DNA from: Isochrysis galbana
Lineage: Eukaryota > Haptophyta > Isochrysidales > Isochrysidaceae
Assembly: GCA_018136815.1 (NCBI GenBank)
Contig: CM030936.1
Location: forward strand, 3,452,524 to 3,516,523
DNA: 64,000 bases
Reading direction: 5' to 3'
The position numbers and the translations under genes were made by a program. Positions 1 to 10,173 of the stretch are shown here, piece by piece (positions within the stretch are counted from its first letter, which is position 1; every line of letters starts with the position of its first letter). Under the pieces are notes generated by a model that saw nothing but the letters and a program-made list of their open reading frames with translations, did no database searches and was not told where the DNA came from.

Positions 1-79
1 TTCGACAAGTGCCCCCCATGTGCACGGTATAAGTTCTACTTGAAGGACCCCCTTATTAAAGTACAAACGTGCAGGTTTC
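1..79 (+). repeat. 3' tail of retroelement family E (5' part outside window)
   Basis: This segment matches, in inverted orientation, the stretch 20718-20795 at the 3' end of the E element there, including GGTATAAGTTCTACTT, AAGGACCCCC and GTACAAACGTGCAGGTTT. Homology stops just after GCAGGTTT, so the element probably ends here and its body lies upstream of the window. Confidence 0.6.
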
Positions 80-371
80 CGCCAAAGAGTGGACACTGGC
101 AATTAGAATTGCGAGTAATTTAAGTTCATTGTCGGCTGATCTGTACACAATTGCGAACACGCCAGACGATAAACTCCACGTACTTCTGCAATTGAATTCG
201 GCAAAACAAATGCTAGAATTCGCCACTGAAAAACTGCGAAAACAAGTCACAAGCATACAGAGCCTTCTTGCGCTTATCAGGCTTATGCAGCGCAAACGCA
301 AGGTTGCACTTGGCGGTCGAGCGCGTGTGTGCCTGCCGTGTGGGAGGCCGGTGACCAGCGAGACCTGCTGA
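69..371 (+). CDS. small helical hypothetical ORF, possibly partial
   Basis: An open frame of about 100 codons has no convincing ATG at its start; the first Met is well inside. The middle is strongly helical and charged (for example KQMLEFATEKLRKQ and LLALIRLMQRKRK), and its base composition is clearly more AT-rich than the surroundings. It starts immediately downstream of a repeat end and stops at TGA. It may be a 3' exon or the remnant of a transferred gene. I do not recognise a family. Confidence 0.3.
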   Translation: MQVSAKEWTLAIRIASNLSSLSADLYTIANTPDDKLHVLLQLNSAKQMLEFATEKLRKQVTSIQSLLALIRLMQRKRKVALGGRARVCLPCGRPVTSETC

Positions 372-445
372 ATGAGATGAAGTATTAAGATGAGCACTCC
401 CCGTGCGAATTGTTTGAGTTCTCTTTTTATTTAGCCGGTGGCTCT

Positions 446-483
446 ATCTGAAGGACCCCCTTATTAAGGTACAAACTTGCGAT
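446..483 (+). repeat. diverged second copy of the E-family 3' tail
   Basis: GAAGGACCCCCTTATTAA followed by GGTACAAACTTGC repeats the motif at positions 42-72 with a few changes. Only the terminal 35-40 bases are present, as expected for a strongly 5'-truncated retrocopy. Confidence 0.45.
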
Positions 484-962
484 TTGACCGCAGAAAAGGG
501 GATATCGCAGCCAGTCCCGCCCTTTCACCGCGCCCTCGCTCCTCTTCAGCCAAACCAAAGCAGGTGGTTGCACCCCACCCCACCGTACGAAGCACGAAGG
601 CGCGCAGACGTCCCATAGGAGGGAGGAGATGCGTCCACAGAGGCGGGCGGAGAGGCGCGCCGACGTCTCCTGACCGGGAGGGACAGTGGCTGGGCCTGAG
701 CGAGGGCAGCGCCGGGCGAGCGGAAGCAGCACCTAGAGCAATGCCCCCCCCCCCCTCCTCACGTGGCACTGTTCGTTTTGGCTGACGGGGAGATGGGTAG
801 GGGGGGGGGGGGAGAAAGACCGCCCACGCTCGCGAGAAGTCGCCACGCGGGCGGTCGTGGGGGTAGCAAGGGTCAAAAAGAAAGGTATGACTTGCAGCGC
901 TCACTGTCCGCATACTCCTTGCAGATGAATGAGGATTCGTGTAGCGCCGAGGTACTGGTTAA
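484..962. other. no gene seen; GC-rich with C and G homopolymer runs
   Basis: Open frames exist on both strands but show no recognisable protein pattern. Runs of C near 745 and G near 800 are the only obvious structure. Confidence 0.4.
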
Positions 963-1953
963 GGGAGCGTCAAAGATACGCAAGACGATGTAGGTGGCTA
1001 CCTCCTTTAGGGAGGATCGGATCGCGCTTGACTTGCGGGGAGCTGAGTCGGCTAACGCCCCATAGGTGATCGCGAATTCGTGTGCGACACCCGATAGGGT
1101 AGCCTGAATTTTGTCGCCGTATGCGGCTTTGAACTGATCGTGTGCGTCGTCATCGACATAAAAAATCCAAGGCCCCTTGCCCCTTGCGACCTTTGTCCAT
1201 CCCATCCGGGGTGGCGTCCAAGCCCTCTAGCTTGGAAAGGAGGAACTTCATGTAGGTTGCCATGTCCTCGCTCTTGATGTCCTTCTTGTCGTCGGCTAGC
1301 TGCGCTAGCTGGATGTAGAAGGGAGTGTCCTCCGGCTCTTCTTCCTCATCTTGATCATGAGGGGGAGAGGCAAATTGCGTTGCTATGGGAGGATTCGGTT
1401 TTGGGTCCGACTGCGGGTCCGCTCGCTTGCGCGAGGGTAGCGTGGGTTGTTGGGTGGGTTGAGGTGGGGCTTGCTGCTTCTGTGCTGGCTGCTGTGCCAT
1501 GGGTCCAGCCGCTTCGGCGTACGATTTCTGTTGGGTGTTCTTTGAGAGGTTGGAGGCCGAAAAGGCCCCCAAGATTGATTGTTGTGTGAAGTGCCCGCCC
1601 ACGATGGGTGCACTGATGGTAGGAGTTGCCACCATGGGGGTGACAGCAGTGCTGTCACCCACCATGGGGAGTCCTTGTTGGGGTGGCAAGGCGGCAGTGG
1701 CAGGAGGTAGGGTCAGAGACTGGCCCTGCTGGTCTGCAGGGAACAGGACTCTGCCTGTTCCCTGCTTCTGGTGGTGTTGGGGAGGCGAGGGCGGGAGGAT
1801 CATGTCGACGTCGCTGTCTGTGAGGGGGGCAGCCTGCGAGCGCTTCGGCTCCGGCGGCTTGGGGCGGCCCCGGTGGGGCGTCGTGGCGGCGGGGGGCTGG
1901 GAGGTGGGAGCGGTCGGCGCGCGCTCCATCGCTGAAACTATAACGATAGTTTT
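963..1953 (-). pseudogene. LINE family A fragment: 5' end and broken ORF1
   Basis: On the minus strand this starts with a stem-loop (AAACTAT-AACG-ATAGTTT, 1935-1952), followed by ATG at 1929 and an ORF1 beginning MERAPTAPTSQPP. It matches ORF1 of the full-length LINE at 38736, including the acidic stretch before DTPFYIQLAQLADDKKDIK. Near 1190 the copy has about seven extra bases relative to the full-length element (GCAAGGG repeated), shifting the frame. Homology resumes as KGPWIFYVDDDAHDQFKAAY and ends abruptly after VLRIFD near 963. ORF2 and the 3' end are missing, so this is a deleted copy. Confidence 0.85.
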
Positions 1954-2116
1954 TTTGAGTGGCAGTAGGAGTACTAACGTCCAGATAAAATTTATTCGTC
2001 AGTTTCAATTAGTGCATTTGTCGTGGATAAGGGGAGCCTCACCACGCCGCACGCACGCTCTATCTTCTTTAGAACGTGCCTCCTTCCCGCGCCCGGCCTC
2101 CTTCCCCTCTCCCGCC

Positions 2117-2936
2117 CAGGGCGTATGGGTTCACGTTGACACGCCCTCGAGCTCGAGGGCCCATTACAGTAGCTTGGGCAAGGTGTTAACCCATCTGGCC
2201 TCTTACAAGTGTTGACGCAGGGCATAACAAGTGTTGACACGGTGTTGACGCACTTCCACTCGTCACTGTTGCGGTTGCTGGTTGCTGATTCTGCTTGCTT
2301 TAGCGGGCAACGCGGCAGCGCGCGCGAGGGAATGCGCGGTCAAATGACAAAATGCCAATCGGGACACGCGCGGCCCCGCGCAGGTGGAACGCGCAGGCGA
2401 CGCGCAGCGCGCAACGTGAGCGTCGGCCGCGGTCGGTCGCGCGCAGCGAGTGCGGCGAGCAGCCGGTCCACGGCCGCGAAGGCGGCGGCGGGCACCGCCG
2501 GCGCACCTCCGACCGCCGCCGCTGCCTTCCCACGCAGTAGGCGGCCCACGCGTGCACAAGGAGTAGCACGGTCCCATCACGCCGCACGTGTAGCGGCAGC
2601 AGCGCAGCGCAGCGCGCGCAGCAGCAGGGGCAGCGGTGCAGCCGCGCAAGAGCTCCAAATTGGCCATGGTGCCCGTGCCGAAGAGCAACTCCCCACTTGC
2701 CACTTGGCCGTGCAGCTCCTCGTGCGCGCGCACGCGCGGCACGTAGCATTCAGTGGGTGCGTGAGTGCGTGGGTGCGTGGGTGCACAGTAGTACACAGCA
2801 CCGGCAGTGTGGTGTTAACCCGCTGCTGGTACCAACACTTGCAGATTGAGGTGTTAACGCATGTGCCACACCTAGCCAATGGAGGTGTTAACGCAAAGTG
2901 GGTCAACACCGGGTTAACGTGAACCCATACGCCCTG
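2117..2936. mobile_element. hAT-like non-autonomous DNA transposon, 820 bp
   Basis: Both ends carry the same 21-bp terminal inverted repeat, beginning CAGGGCGTATGGGTTCACG. The element is flanked by an exact 8-bp direct repeat CTCCCGCC (2109-2116 and 2937-2944). An 8-bp duplication plus CAG...CTG termini is the hAT hallmark. Near both ends the motif GTGTTAAC/GTGTTGAC recurs many times, like the subterminal transposase sites of hAT elements. The interior is GC-rich and shows no transposase, so it would need a partner in trans. Confidence 0.85.
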
Positions 2937-2974
2937 CTCCCGCCGCGCGTTCTATTTTCAGAGCGTGTCTCCCC

Positions 2975-3431
2975 CTAGTTGGGCTGTCAGTCCGTAAGCT
3001 TACGGTGGTTTTGAGCTTACACTTACATCAGTACTTACATCAGTACTAATATCAGCTTACACCCCTATTATAACTTTTAGTATTGCTATTATTATACGTA
3101 TACTTACAGGGGGGTGTTCAGCGTGCAGCGCGTGGCGCGCGCGCAAAGGGGAGGGCAGCGCAAATAAACAGAGAGCACGAGTTGGCAGGTGCATGTGAAG
3201 AGGCCAAGAGTCCAAGGTGGTGGGGGGTGGGCAGCTAGCAGGAGAGATAGGCGGGGGGAGGGAGCGGGCTGGCGCGCCTCTGCGCTTGTTCGCGGGGGCT
3301 CGTTCCCGCTCCGGAGTTTTTTTTAGTTTTATTTTTGAACTGGCAGCCTAGGAACTAACATCAGTATATCAGCTCCTGGGGAGCTAATACTAATGCATCA
3401 GTACTAATATCAGTACTTACAGCCCAACTAG
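2975..3431. mobile_element. MULE-like TIR element, 457 bp, with 10-bp duplication
   Basis: The ends are CTAGTTGGGCTGT and its inverse ACAGCCCAACTAG, flanked by GTGTCTCCCC at 2965-2974 and again at 3432-3441. A duplication of 10 (possibly 11) bases suggests a Mutator-type element. Inside each end are degenerate repeats of CAGTACTAATATCAG and AGCTTAC. No coding capacity is visible. It lies about 30 bp from the hAT-like element. Confidence 0.75.
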
Positions 3432-3441
3432 GTGTCTCCCC

Positions 3442-3986
3442 CACACCCCGTTCCTCCCCTCTCCTCCCTCCTCCCGCCCCGAGTTCCCGCGCCCGCAACT
3501 CACAGCCGGGATCCCTTCCGTCCGTTCTCTCATGCCTTCCCGGCGTTCCCTTGTTTCCTTGGCCAGAGAGAGTCGGAGAGGTTTCTTGTTCACCGTTTGT
3601 TTCCCCCCGGCCTCCTCCAGCTCCAGCTCCCGCCCCCTTCCCGTTCCATTAGTTTTCCCCCTTGTTCCTATCGTTTCCGAGTGTACTCCCTCGTCGCCCC
3701 GTGTCCTGTTTCGTTCATTGTCTTCTGCTTCCCGCGACATCGCTAGGACGCCGCCCGCCCGTGTCACCCCTCTGTCCCCTGTTCTACCCTCCCTCGGCCA
3801 TGGCAGCGTCGTAGCGTCGTGGTTCGCCGGCGCCGGCCCGTGTGCTCCCTTCTCGTGCTGCCTCCGGTCGCCCCTCCCGCTTTTCTCGCCCCATGCATCA
3901 TACATCCCATGTTACAGACCCACAACCACAACCTCACACAGACTCACCACACCTACTCCACAGCCTACAGCATTCATATCCAACGA
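3442..3986. other. C-rich intergenic stretch downstream of the minus-strand gene
   Basis: The sequence is pyrimidine-rich, with short CACAAC/ACACC-type repeats near 3900-3970. Open frames on both strands show no family pattern. It probably holds the 3' untranslated region of the next gene. Confidence 0.35.
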
Positions 3987-5439
3987 CTACGAACAATGGT
4001 CTCCTCCATAACCATAACCCCATCCCCACTGCCTAACCGTTGGTAACGGTAGCACACTCGCCAAGTGTTGGGAATTGGCGGCGCCACTTGCTACAAAAGC
4101 ACTGCCCAACGGATTGTAGCCTATGCCGCTTGCCAACGGCTGATGTGGGAGTATGCGCCCGTCCTGGTAGAGAAGCCATTGTGCATGCACAGCAGATGTG
4201 CTAGGGCAGGCACCCCCACAGCACGCATGGATGCCGTCCTGCGCCTTGTTAGCTGCGCGACACCTCCGTTTGCGAAGCCTATCTTTCTCAAGGCAAGCCT
4301 CGCGCTCCGCTGCCGTCATTCGCTCCTTTTTCTTTCTGTAGTGCTCCCTAAAGTACGAATTGGTCTTCGTGTAACGCATCTTGCCCCGCTGTTCACACCC
4401 ATCCATTTGCGCGCCACCAGCACCGGTCTGTGCCTCCACGGGTACTCCTGAAACCTCGCTGGGGGACGGCGCTGAGGGACGCGGGGACGGCGCTGGGGGA
4501 GGAGTGTGGGGCTGCGTCCCAGTTTCGGTTGTCGTCACCGAGGGGAGATCCGTCTGAACCTCCTTGGTGGCCATGACGCTGGGGAACGGCGCTGGGGGGG
4601 GGAGGTCGGGCTGCGTCCCAGTTTCCGTTGTGGTCACCGATGGAAGATCCGTCTGAACCTCCTTGGTGGCCATGGTGGAGGTGCACGGGATCAACTCGGT
4701 CACCTTGCGCCATCGAGGAGGGCGTAGGGTGTTGACTTTCTTGTAGTACGTTGAAAACCATCCTGGAGGTGACATCGTGAGGTTGTGCCACTGCTCCTGT
4801 GAGAGCCATGAGGCCCTTTGGACGTCCCCATGGCATGCGAGTTGTGCCTTGAGAGCCTACATTGTGTGGGCGAGTGGGAAATGAGTCTTGCAGCACACAA
4901 GCGGAGGTGGATGCAGAAAAGATGATACTCACCAGAGCTGAAATGCTGTTCTCCGTGCGCCACACCAGAAGGGCACGTCTTGCGAAGCCATCACGATGGA
5001 AGACGGGGAGGCATTCAGACGGGAAGAACGAGGCATACTTCTCCGCAAGCAGCCGACTCGAGTTGTACTCCTGCTCCTTCGCCTCGTCTGAAAAATCGAT
5101 CCAGAGCATGATCGGATCTGAGACTTCGTGACCATCGAACCGCCTTGCGTCCCCGTCTTCCATGCACCGCCAAAGGGTCATGTGGCACTCCTCATCAGCT
5201 TTGGCGGCATTATGCACGTGGGCCTTAAATGCAGCCCACGAGTTGAAGCCACTGCCCCTGCAGATGACGTTGTCCAGGCACGCCACCATCTTTGGGAGGC
5301 GGCCACCGACGACGAGAGCTCTCTGCCCGATCGGCGAAAATGGGCACGGAATCTTGTGATCCCTGCGCATGGTGCGCAACGCCTGGCGACAGGCATCCTC
5401 CAACTCGGCCGCGTCCGTCTTGAGCCCCATCGACGCCAT
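3987..5439 (-). CDS. two-exon gene of unknown function with KEVQTDL repeats and a basic region
   Basis: Exon 1 runs 5439-4933 (ATG giving MASMGLKTDAAELEDACRQ) and exon 2 runs 4856-3987. The 76-bp intron has donor CTG|GTGAGT and acceptor GTAG|GCT, both in phase 0, giving 458 residues. Exon 1 encodes an unrecognised globular region with VVGGRLPKMVACLDNV, GFNSWAAFKAHVHN and MLWIDFSDEAKEQEYNSSR. Exon 2 contains two near-perfect 30-residue repeats built on KEVQTDLPSVTTTETGTQP followed by a Pro-rich linker. After these comes a highly basic helix (YFREHYRKKKERMTAAERE and KDRLRKRRCRAANK), suggesting DNA or RNA binding by composition only. An upstream non-coding or coding exon is possible, because the frame stays open above 5439. 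Confidence 0.65.
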
Positions 5440-6077
5440 GCCCAAGGTCGACTGGTGGGAGAACGCTGGGGGACGCTGGGGGAAGGAGGGGGGGGGGGGG
5501 TAGAAAGGCTCTCTCCCTGGCCAGCCTGGGAAATTACAGTTAGTAACAGCATCGTTTACGAGGGATGTTTCCACCAGGCCGCGGCCCCCCGTTCAGAAAC
5601 CAGCGGCCGTTCACAGGTCAGCCTCGGACGGTACTGAAAGTAATATCATTATTTACGAGAGTTATTTTCCCCCCGGTCGCGGCCCTCTCACTCTCATCAC
5701 ATCACCACCGCGCAATGGGACGCTGGGGGAGGGCGCTGGGGGACGCTGGAGGGCGCTGGGAACTGCCGCTGTACGAGTCGAGCAAGACAATAAACTAAAA
5801 AATAGTCTTGGTGGCCCCCCGCGGAGATACGGGTACGCCCCGCAGAGCTACGGGAACTCCCGCTGTAGACCCCAGGGGGGGGGCGCCCTTCTCTCGCGCG
5901 AGATGCGCGTCTCGCGCCGTCGATGGAGCCCCCAGAGCTCCCCATGCCCTCTCGGCGCTCACCGCCCGCGCTCACGCCGCTCGAAGCGGCGAGAGCCGGG
6001 ACGGTATGGCCTATGCGCTTCTAGCGCGACGGCTCCGATCGCATGGAGCCGTCAGAATGCAGCCCTAGGCAGTCGGA
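5440..6077. other. upstream region with a diverged ~95-bp duplication
   Basis: The segment around 5549-5593 (ATCGTTTACGAGGGATG then a CGCGGCCC box) is repeated in diverged form at about 5645-5690 (ATCATTATTTACGAGAG then CGCGGCCC). The rest is GC-rich with no gene pattern. It contains the 5' region of the minus-strand gene at 3987-5439. Confidence 0.35.
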
Positions 6078-6627
6078 GCGCGCGCCGAGCTGAGGGCGAG
6101 CGGCGAGGATGAGGATGGGAGGAGGGAAAGTGAGGGGGAGCTGGAGGGGGAGGGTTGTCACGATCAGAGAGGGGAGGGGAGGGAGAGAGAGTGAGCAGCT
6201 GAGCGATAGTGATGGTGACATTGAGAGATCGAGGGAGAGGGAGAGGCAGAGCGATGGGGAGCGCGCGCCGAACTGAGGGCGAGCGGCGAGGATGAGGATG
6301 GGAGGAGGGAAAGTGAGGGGGAGCTGGAGGGGGAGGGTTGTCACGATCAGAGAGGGGAGGGGAGGGGGAGAGAGTGAGCAGCTGAGCGATAGTGATGGTG
6401 ACATTGAGAGATCGAGGGAGAGGGAGAGGCAGAGCGATGGGGAGCGCGCGCCGAGCTGAGGGCGAGCGGCGAGGATGAGGATGGGAGGAGGGAAAGTGAG
6501 GGGGAGCTGGAGGGGGAGGGTTGTCACGATCAGAGAGGGGAGTGGAGGGAGAGAGAGTGAGCAGCTGAGCAATAGTGATAGTGACATTGAGAGATCGAGG
6601 GAGAGGGGGAGGCAGAGCAATGGTGAG
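6078..6627. repeat. three tandem copies of a 183-bp unit
   Basis: The box GCGCGCGCCGA recurs at 6078, 6261 and 6444, an exact period of 183 bases. Copies are over 95 percent identical by eye. Because 183 is a multiple of three, two minus-strand frames stay open through the array. The predicted peptide is low complexity (Ser/Leu/Pro), so I regard the frames as a consequence of the repeat. Confidence 0.9.
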
Positions 6628-7564
6628 AGGGAGAGGAACAACCCAAAACCCACTATCATCACTCAAAGCTCCATCAAGGATTTTCTTGCAGATGGCTCAG
6701 TCTTTGTTGCACTGGATGTGGGTGGTAGTGTTCCTTAGCATCTGGACAATGTGCAGTGTGTGTTCCGTTGTTCCACTGTGTGTGGAAAATTGAGAAATGA
6801 ATTAATGCATCCTCTCAAGCATTGGGACCGAAATGTCCTTAAACTACCACAGGATGCATGATGCGTTACGTGTAACTCTCTTTATGAGAGACCGTGCCTT
6901 GCATTCCTACAAGTTACCATCACCCACTGTTTTGAGGGGTGGGGCAGCCTTGCACAAGATCTAACCTCATGATGCGTAACGTGTAACTCCCTCTGGGAGA
7001 CCGTGCCTTGAGTGTTGAGACCAAGGCTGCCCACTCACCCTTCTTTTTCTCAATTGTTCCTCAAGCACCCTCCTCAGCCCAGCCTCACAAGCAGCATGTG
7101 TGCCCCCCCCCCAAGCTTAGGTGGGGGGGGGGGGGCACCTACCACTGCAAAAGACAAGTTTTATTGGCTCAAATGGAGAGCTAGATGATGCATTAGCCCC
7201 TGGTGGGCTCCTAGCCCCGGGACCCCCCCCCTGGGGGGATAACGGATAAAGGATGGAATCTAAATTCCGCCCCTGGAGCCCCCGGGGGGGGGGGGATAAT
7301 CGGCAAAGGATGGAATCTAGAATCCCCCCCCCCCCCGAGCTCCTTAGGGGGGATAATCTATAATCGATAAAGCAAAGGATGGAGTTCGAAATTCCCCCCC
7401 CGGAGCTCATTCATAGCAAGACACTTTGAAAGCCTCCTCACATCCCGCAAGGAGCGTGAGTCCAGGAGGGGGGGGGGTTCATTGTTTGGGGGGGGGGCTT
7501 TAGTACAGCGGCCATTATTTACCTTCTAGTGGCAGTGGGCGTTGCTCGGGCGATCCCGCTCTCA
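6628..7564. other. no protein gene seen; repeat copies and G/C homopolymers
   Basis: Two copies of the structured L element lie at 6860-7010 (separate entry). Between 7097 and 7490 there are at least six C or G runs of 8-14 bases, around diverged copies of the phrase GATAA...CAAAGGATGGAATCTA. That phrase repeats three times at roughly 60-bp spacing (7240, 7290, 7360). Confidence 0.45.
6828..7013 (+). repeat. L element, two tandem copies with conserved hairpin
   Basis: The copies are 6860-6901 and 6971-7010, each reading GATGCGT, ACGTGTAA, a small hairpin, then ACCGTGCCTTG. The hairpins are CTCTC/GAGAG in the first and CTCCC/GGGAG in the second, so both arms changed together. The first copy is preceded by GACCGAAATGTCC and TAAACTACCA, which also precedes the minus-strand copy near 15600. 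It may be the end of a retroelement or a structured RNA motif. Confidence 0.6.
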
Positions 7565-7777
7565 ATGCAAGCCTTCAAAGAGATGTTCACCTGGAAGCTG
7601 CGTGAGGCAGTGGCACAGGCAACGCAGCCATTGAAGGAAGAAATTGCCGAGCTCAAGGCTCAAGCTGCTATAGCCAATCAACTCTCCCCCCAGGTGCACT
7701 CTACTCACCTGCTAACAATGAGGTTGGTGCACACCCTCCCCCAACTGAGGTGTCGTTCCGTCAAATGTGGGACATGA
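7565..7777 (+). CDS. small coiled-coil-like ORF running into a K repeat
   Basis: This 70-codon frame from ATG begins MQAFKEMFTWKLREAVAQ and continues TQPLKEEIAELKAQAAIANQ, a strongly amphipathic helix. From about 7745 it overlaps the K repeat, whose antisense copy near 28390 is read through by another ORF in the same frame (ending RCRSVNCG there, RCRSVKCG here). It is probably the end of an ORF belonging to the D/K retroelement family. Confidence 0.35.
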   Translation: MQAFKEMFTWKLREAVAQATQPLKEEIAELKAQAAIANQLSPQVHSTHLLTMRLVHTLPQLRCRSVKCGT

Positions 7778-8345
7778 GTCGAATTGAGCGATCGAATGTC
7801 CACAGTTGTACACATAGCGTTATTTTAAAATTAAATGTAGACTAGCGTAACATTCCCTGCTTCCCGCGACGCGTGTCCCCCCGGAGGGCGCCGTGTCGGC
7901 GCTTTTCGATTGTGATTACTTGTAACTATGGGCACGGCGCGATGTGCATCGGCCACCCCGCGGGGGCGCCGTGCGTGCGCATAGACACTTGTTCCCCTAA
8001 GGCCCACATTAACGTAAAGTAGCCGTATACGAGATGTTTCGTTGCGCAGCACGTGTGATTACTTGCAATCATTGTGCACGCCGTGCGTATGCGCATCGGC
8101 TCCCCCCCCCTCGCGAGGGCGCCGTGCGTGCGCATAGAAACTTTTTCCCCTAAGGCCCACATTAACGTAAAGTAGCCATATACGATGTTTCGTTTACGCA
8201 GCACGTGTGATTACTTGCAATCATTGTGCACGCCGTGCGTATGCGCATCGACTTCCCCCCTCGCGAGGGCGCCGTGCGTGCGCATAGAAACTTTTTCCCC
8301 TAAGGCCCACATTAACGTAAAGTAGCCATATACGAGATGTTTCGT
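7750..8345 (+). repeat. K-family 3' region with three tandem ~130-bp copies
   Basis: The segment 7750-7840 (GTGTCGTTCCGTCAA, GAATTGAGCGATC, TGTCCACAGTT, ATTTTAAAATTAAAT) is the inverse of 27985-28085 and 28325-28413. It is followed by three copies of a unit with GCGCCGTGCGTGCGCATAG, CCCCTAAGGCCCACATTAAC and TACGAGATGTTTCG, near 7965, 8115 and 8265. Related units also occur in the 27.9 and 28.2 kb copies. Confidence 0.75.
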
Positions 8346-9329
8346 GCCAAAAAAGTGACCCAAGTTTCGCAATGAGTTTCGCGAAACTCTTACCTGGCCC
8401 TACCCTTACCTGCACCCCCAGACCCCCCCCCCCCCCCGCGAACCCCCTCTACCCCACGAAAATCCATGGCGTCGGTGAGTGACTCCCCCGCCTTGTCCGG
8501 CCCATGGAGGTCTATTTTGGGAGAATGGGAGGATTGCGCGCGTGAGGGAATCAAAGCAGTGAATGTCGGGCGAATCCCCATAAGAAACGCGGAGGTTCCG
8601 CGTCGGCCGATCGCCGGCTGTCGGCCTCGCAATGGCAATGGCTGCCAGCTGGTGAGGAGCCGGCTCAAGGCCTCGCAATGGCAATGGCTAAGCGCCTCGC
8701 GAGCGATGTGGGAGGTCCCTGGTGGGTCGCACGCTCGATCTCGAGATCTCGAGGGTCGCACAGTCCGGTAGTGACATATCCCCGCCCATCGCGCCGCAAG
8801 CATACGATAATTCGACACGGCCCGACCTCCATGAGGCCGGCCCCTGGGACGCTGGCGAGCGCTGGCGAGCGCTGCCAGAATTTTAGGCCCTCATGGAGGC
8901 CGTTCGCCGAGGCGAGCGCATTGAGCCCACGGCTCATGTGCAAGCTTGGCCCGATGATGGCCTGCGCTGGACTCATGCATACGCGCTTCAGCGAGAGAGA
9001 CAAAGAAGAGAGCGAGCGAGAGAGCGAGAGAGACCGAGGCCCGTCGCCCCTCCCTGAGCCCGAGACTTGTCGACGAAGTAAAGACGCTTGAGCAACATGC
9101 ACCAGGAGTGCGACGAATGCACCGGGACCGGGAGGTGGGGTGTGTGAAAGCGGAGAGGACAGGGGGGAGGGATGGATGGGGGGCGCCCCTAGGGTGGTAG
9201 GCGGAACTCTCTCATCAGGCGCACATAGTAGCCGGAGATCCTACAGCAAACCACGCATGAGAAGCGGCCACAAAAGTGGACGTACACCCACGCGGAACGA
9301 CGCAACGGAACCCGACAAATACACAAGTG
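8346..9329. other. no gene supported
   Basis: The sequence has a short direct duplication (CCTCGCAATGGCAATGGCT at about 8626 and 8671) and a GA-rich stretch near 9000-9030. Frames of about 130 codons are open on both strands without recognisable motifs. Confidence 0.35.
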
Positions 9330-9600
9330 ACGCAGCAAACTCGAGCACACGAGCAAGACGCACGTGCAAGCATAAACATACAAAAGGCAAAAAAAAGGCC
9401 TGCCCGCCTGCCCCGAACCCCGACCCCACACTCCGAACCAAGCCCACGGTAGTGTACCTTGGCCGCACCCCTGATACCGAAGACAAAGGAATGATGGGGG
9501 GAAGGGGAAGAGGTGGAGAGAAGGGAAGAAAGGGCGGTGTCAGCAGGGAGGTAGGAGTACCTAGATATAGTAGGCGTTAGCCCAGAATCAGAATCTTCAG
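9330..9600 (+). repeat. M-family repeat, copy 1
   Basis: It ends with CAGAATCAGAATCTTCAGA followed by a T run, as does the copy ending at 22315. The inner part (CCGAACC, TACCGAAGACAAAGG, GGTGGAGAGAAGGGAAG) also matches the inverted copies near 13730-14050 and 56440-56700. This is likely a short retroelement whose 3' end is T-rich. Confidence 0.5.
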
Positions 9601-9619
9601 AAGTTTTTTGGTAATAGTA

Positions 9620-9760
9620 ATAGTCAGGAGGGCAGTCTCCCCCTGGCATATCATAAGGCATGCCAGGAAGATGGGTGGTTCCTTCCCCACGGCAGGGGAG
9701 GAGTGGAGAGAGGGGGGGCTCGTGCCCCCCCATGGGTGAATCAAGTATAAACTTAGTTGC
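9620..9760 (-). repeat. F-family retroelement 5' end
   Basis: On the minus strand it begins with an imperfect stem-loop (AACTAAGT-TTAT-ACTTGATT, 9739-9758), followed by CACCCATGG and the G/C-rich sequence also seen at 13641 and 32684. Only the first 130 bases of the family are present. Confidence 0.6.
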
Positions 9761-10173
9761 AATAGTATTGCTATTGGCTATTGGTAATTGGCAATAGCAA
9801 TAGCAATAATCATTAATACAAAAGTACCGCAGATCCACGACTTTATCTATATGAGGACCATAACTACAGGTGAGTCATATGAGATGTGGCGGGAAGCAAG
9901 AAGCAAGGGAAAATGTTATAAGGCACCCACAACACATTTGGCACGCCCAGACACCCAACATGCAACACGTGTTGCCAACCAAAACCCATTGCTTCACTCA
10001 CATACACTGCTCCTGGATGGGGCCCCAAGTAGCCCATGAGGAGAGTGGCCGCAAGGCAGGATGAGGGGAGAGCGATAGGGAATGGGTGTGGCTCCAATGT
10101 AGTTACCCCAGGGCCACGTACGAGGCGAGAATTTTGAGAATTTTTTACACTGCTCCCGAATGCGTGCTTGCGC

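Noticed and set aside
6021..6666. Minus-strand proteins of about 210 residues in the 183-bp array
   Set aside because: Low-complexity peptides that stay open only because the period is a multiple of three.
6846..7013. Known riboswitch or self-cleaving ribozyme for the L element
   Set aside because: I compared it by eye with TPP, hammerhead, twister and HDV core motifs and found none; kept only as an unassigned structured motif.
7831..8415. CRISPR-like array at 7.9-8.3 kb
   Set aside because: Units are ~130 bp, GC-rich and fully repetitive, without short repeats and unique spacers.
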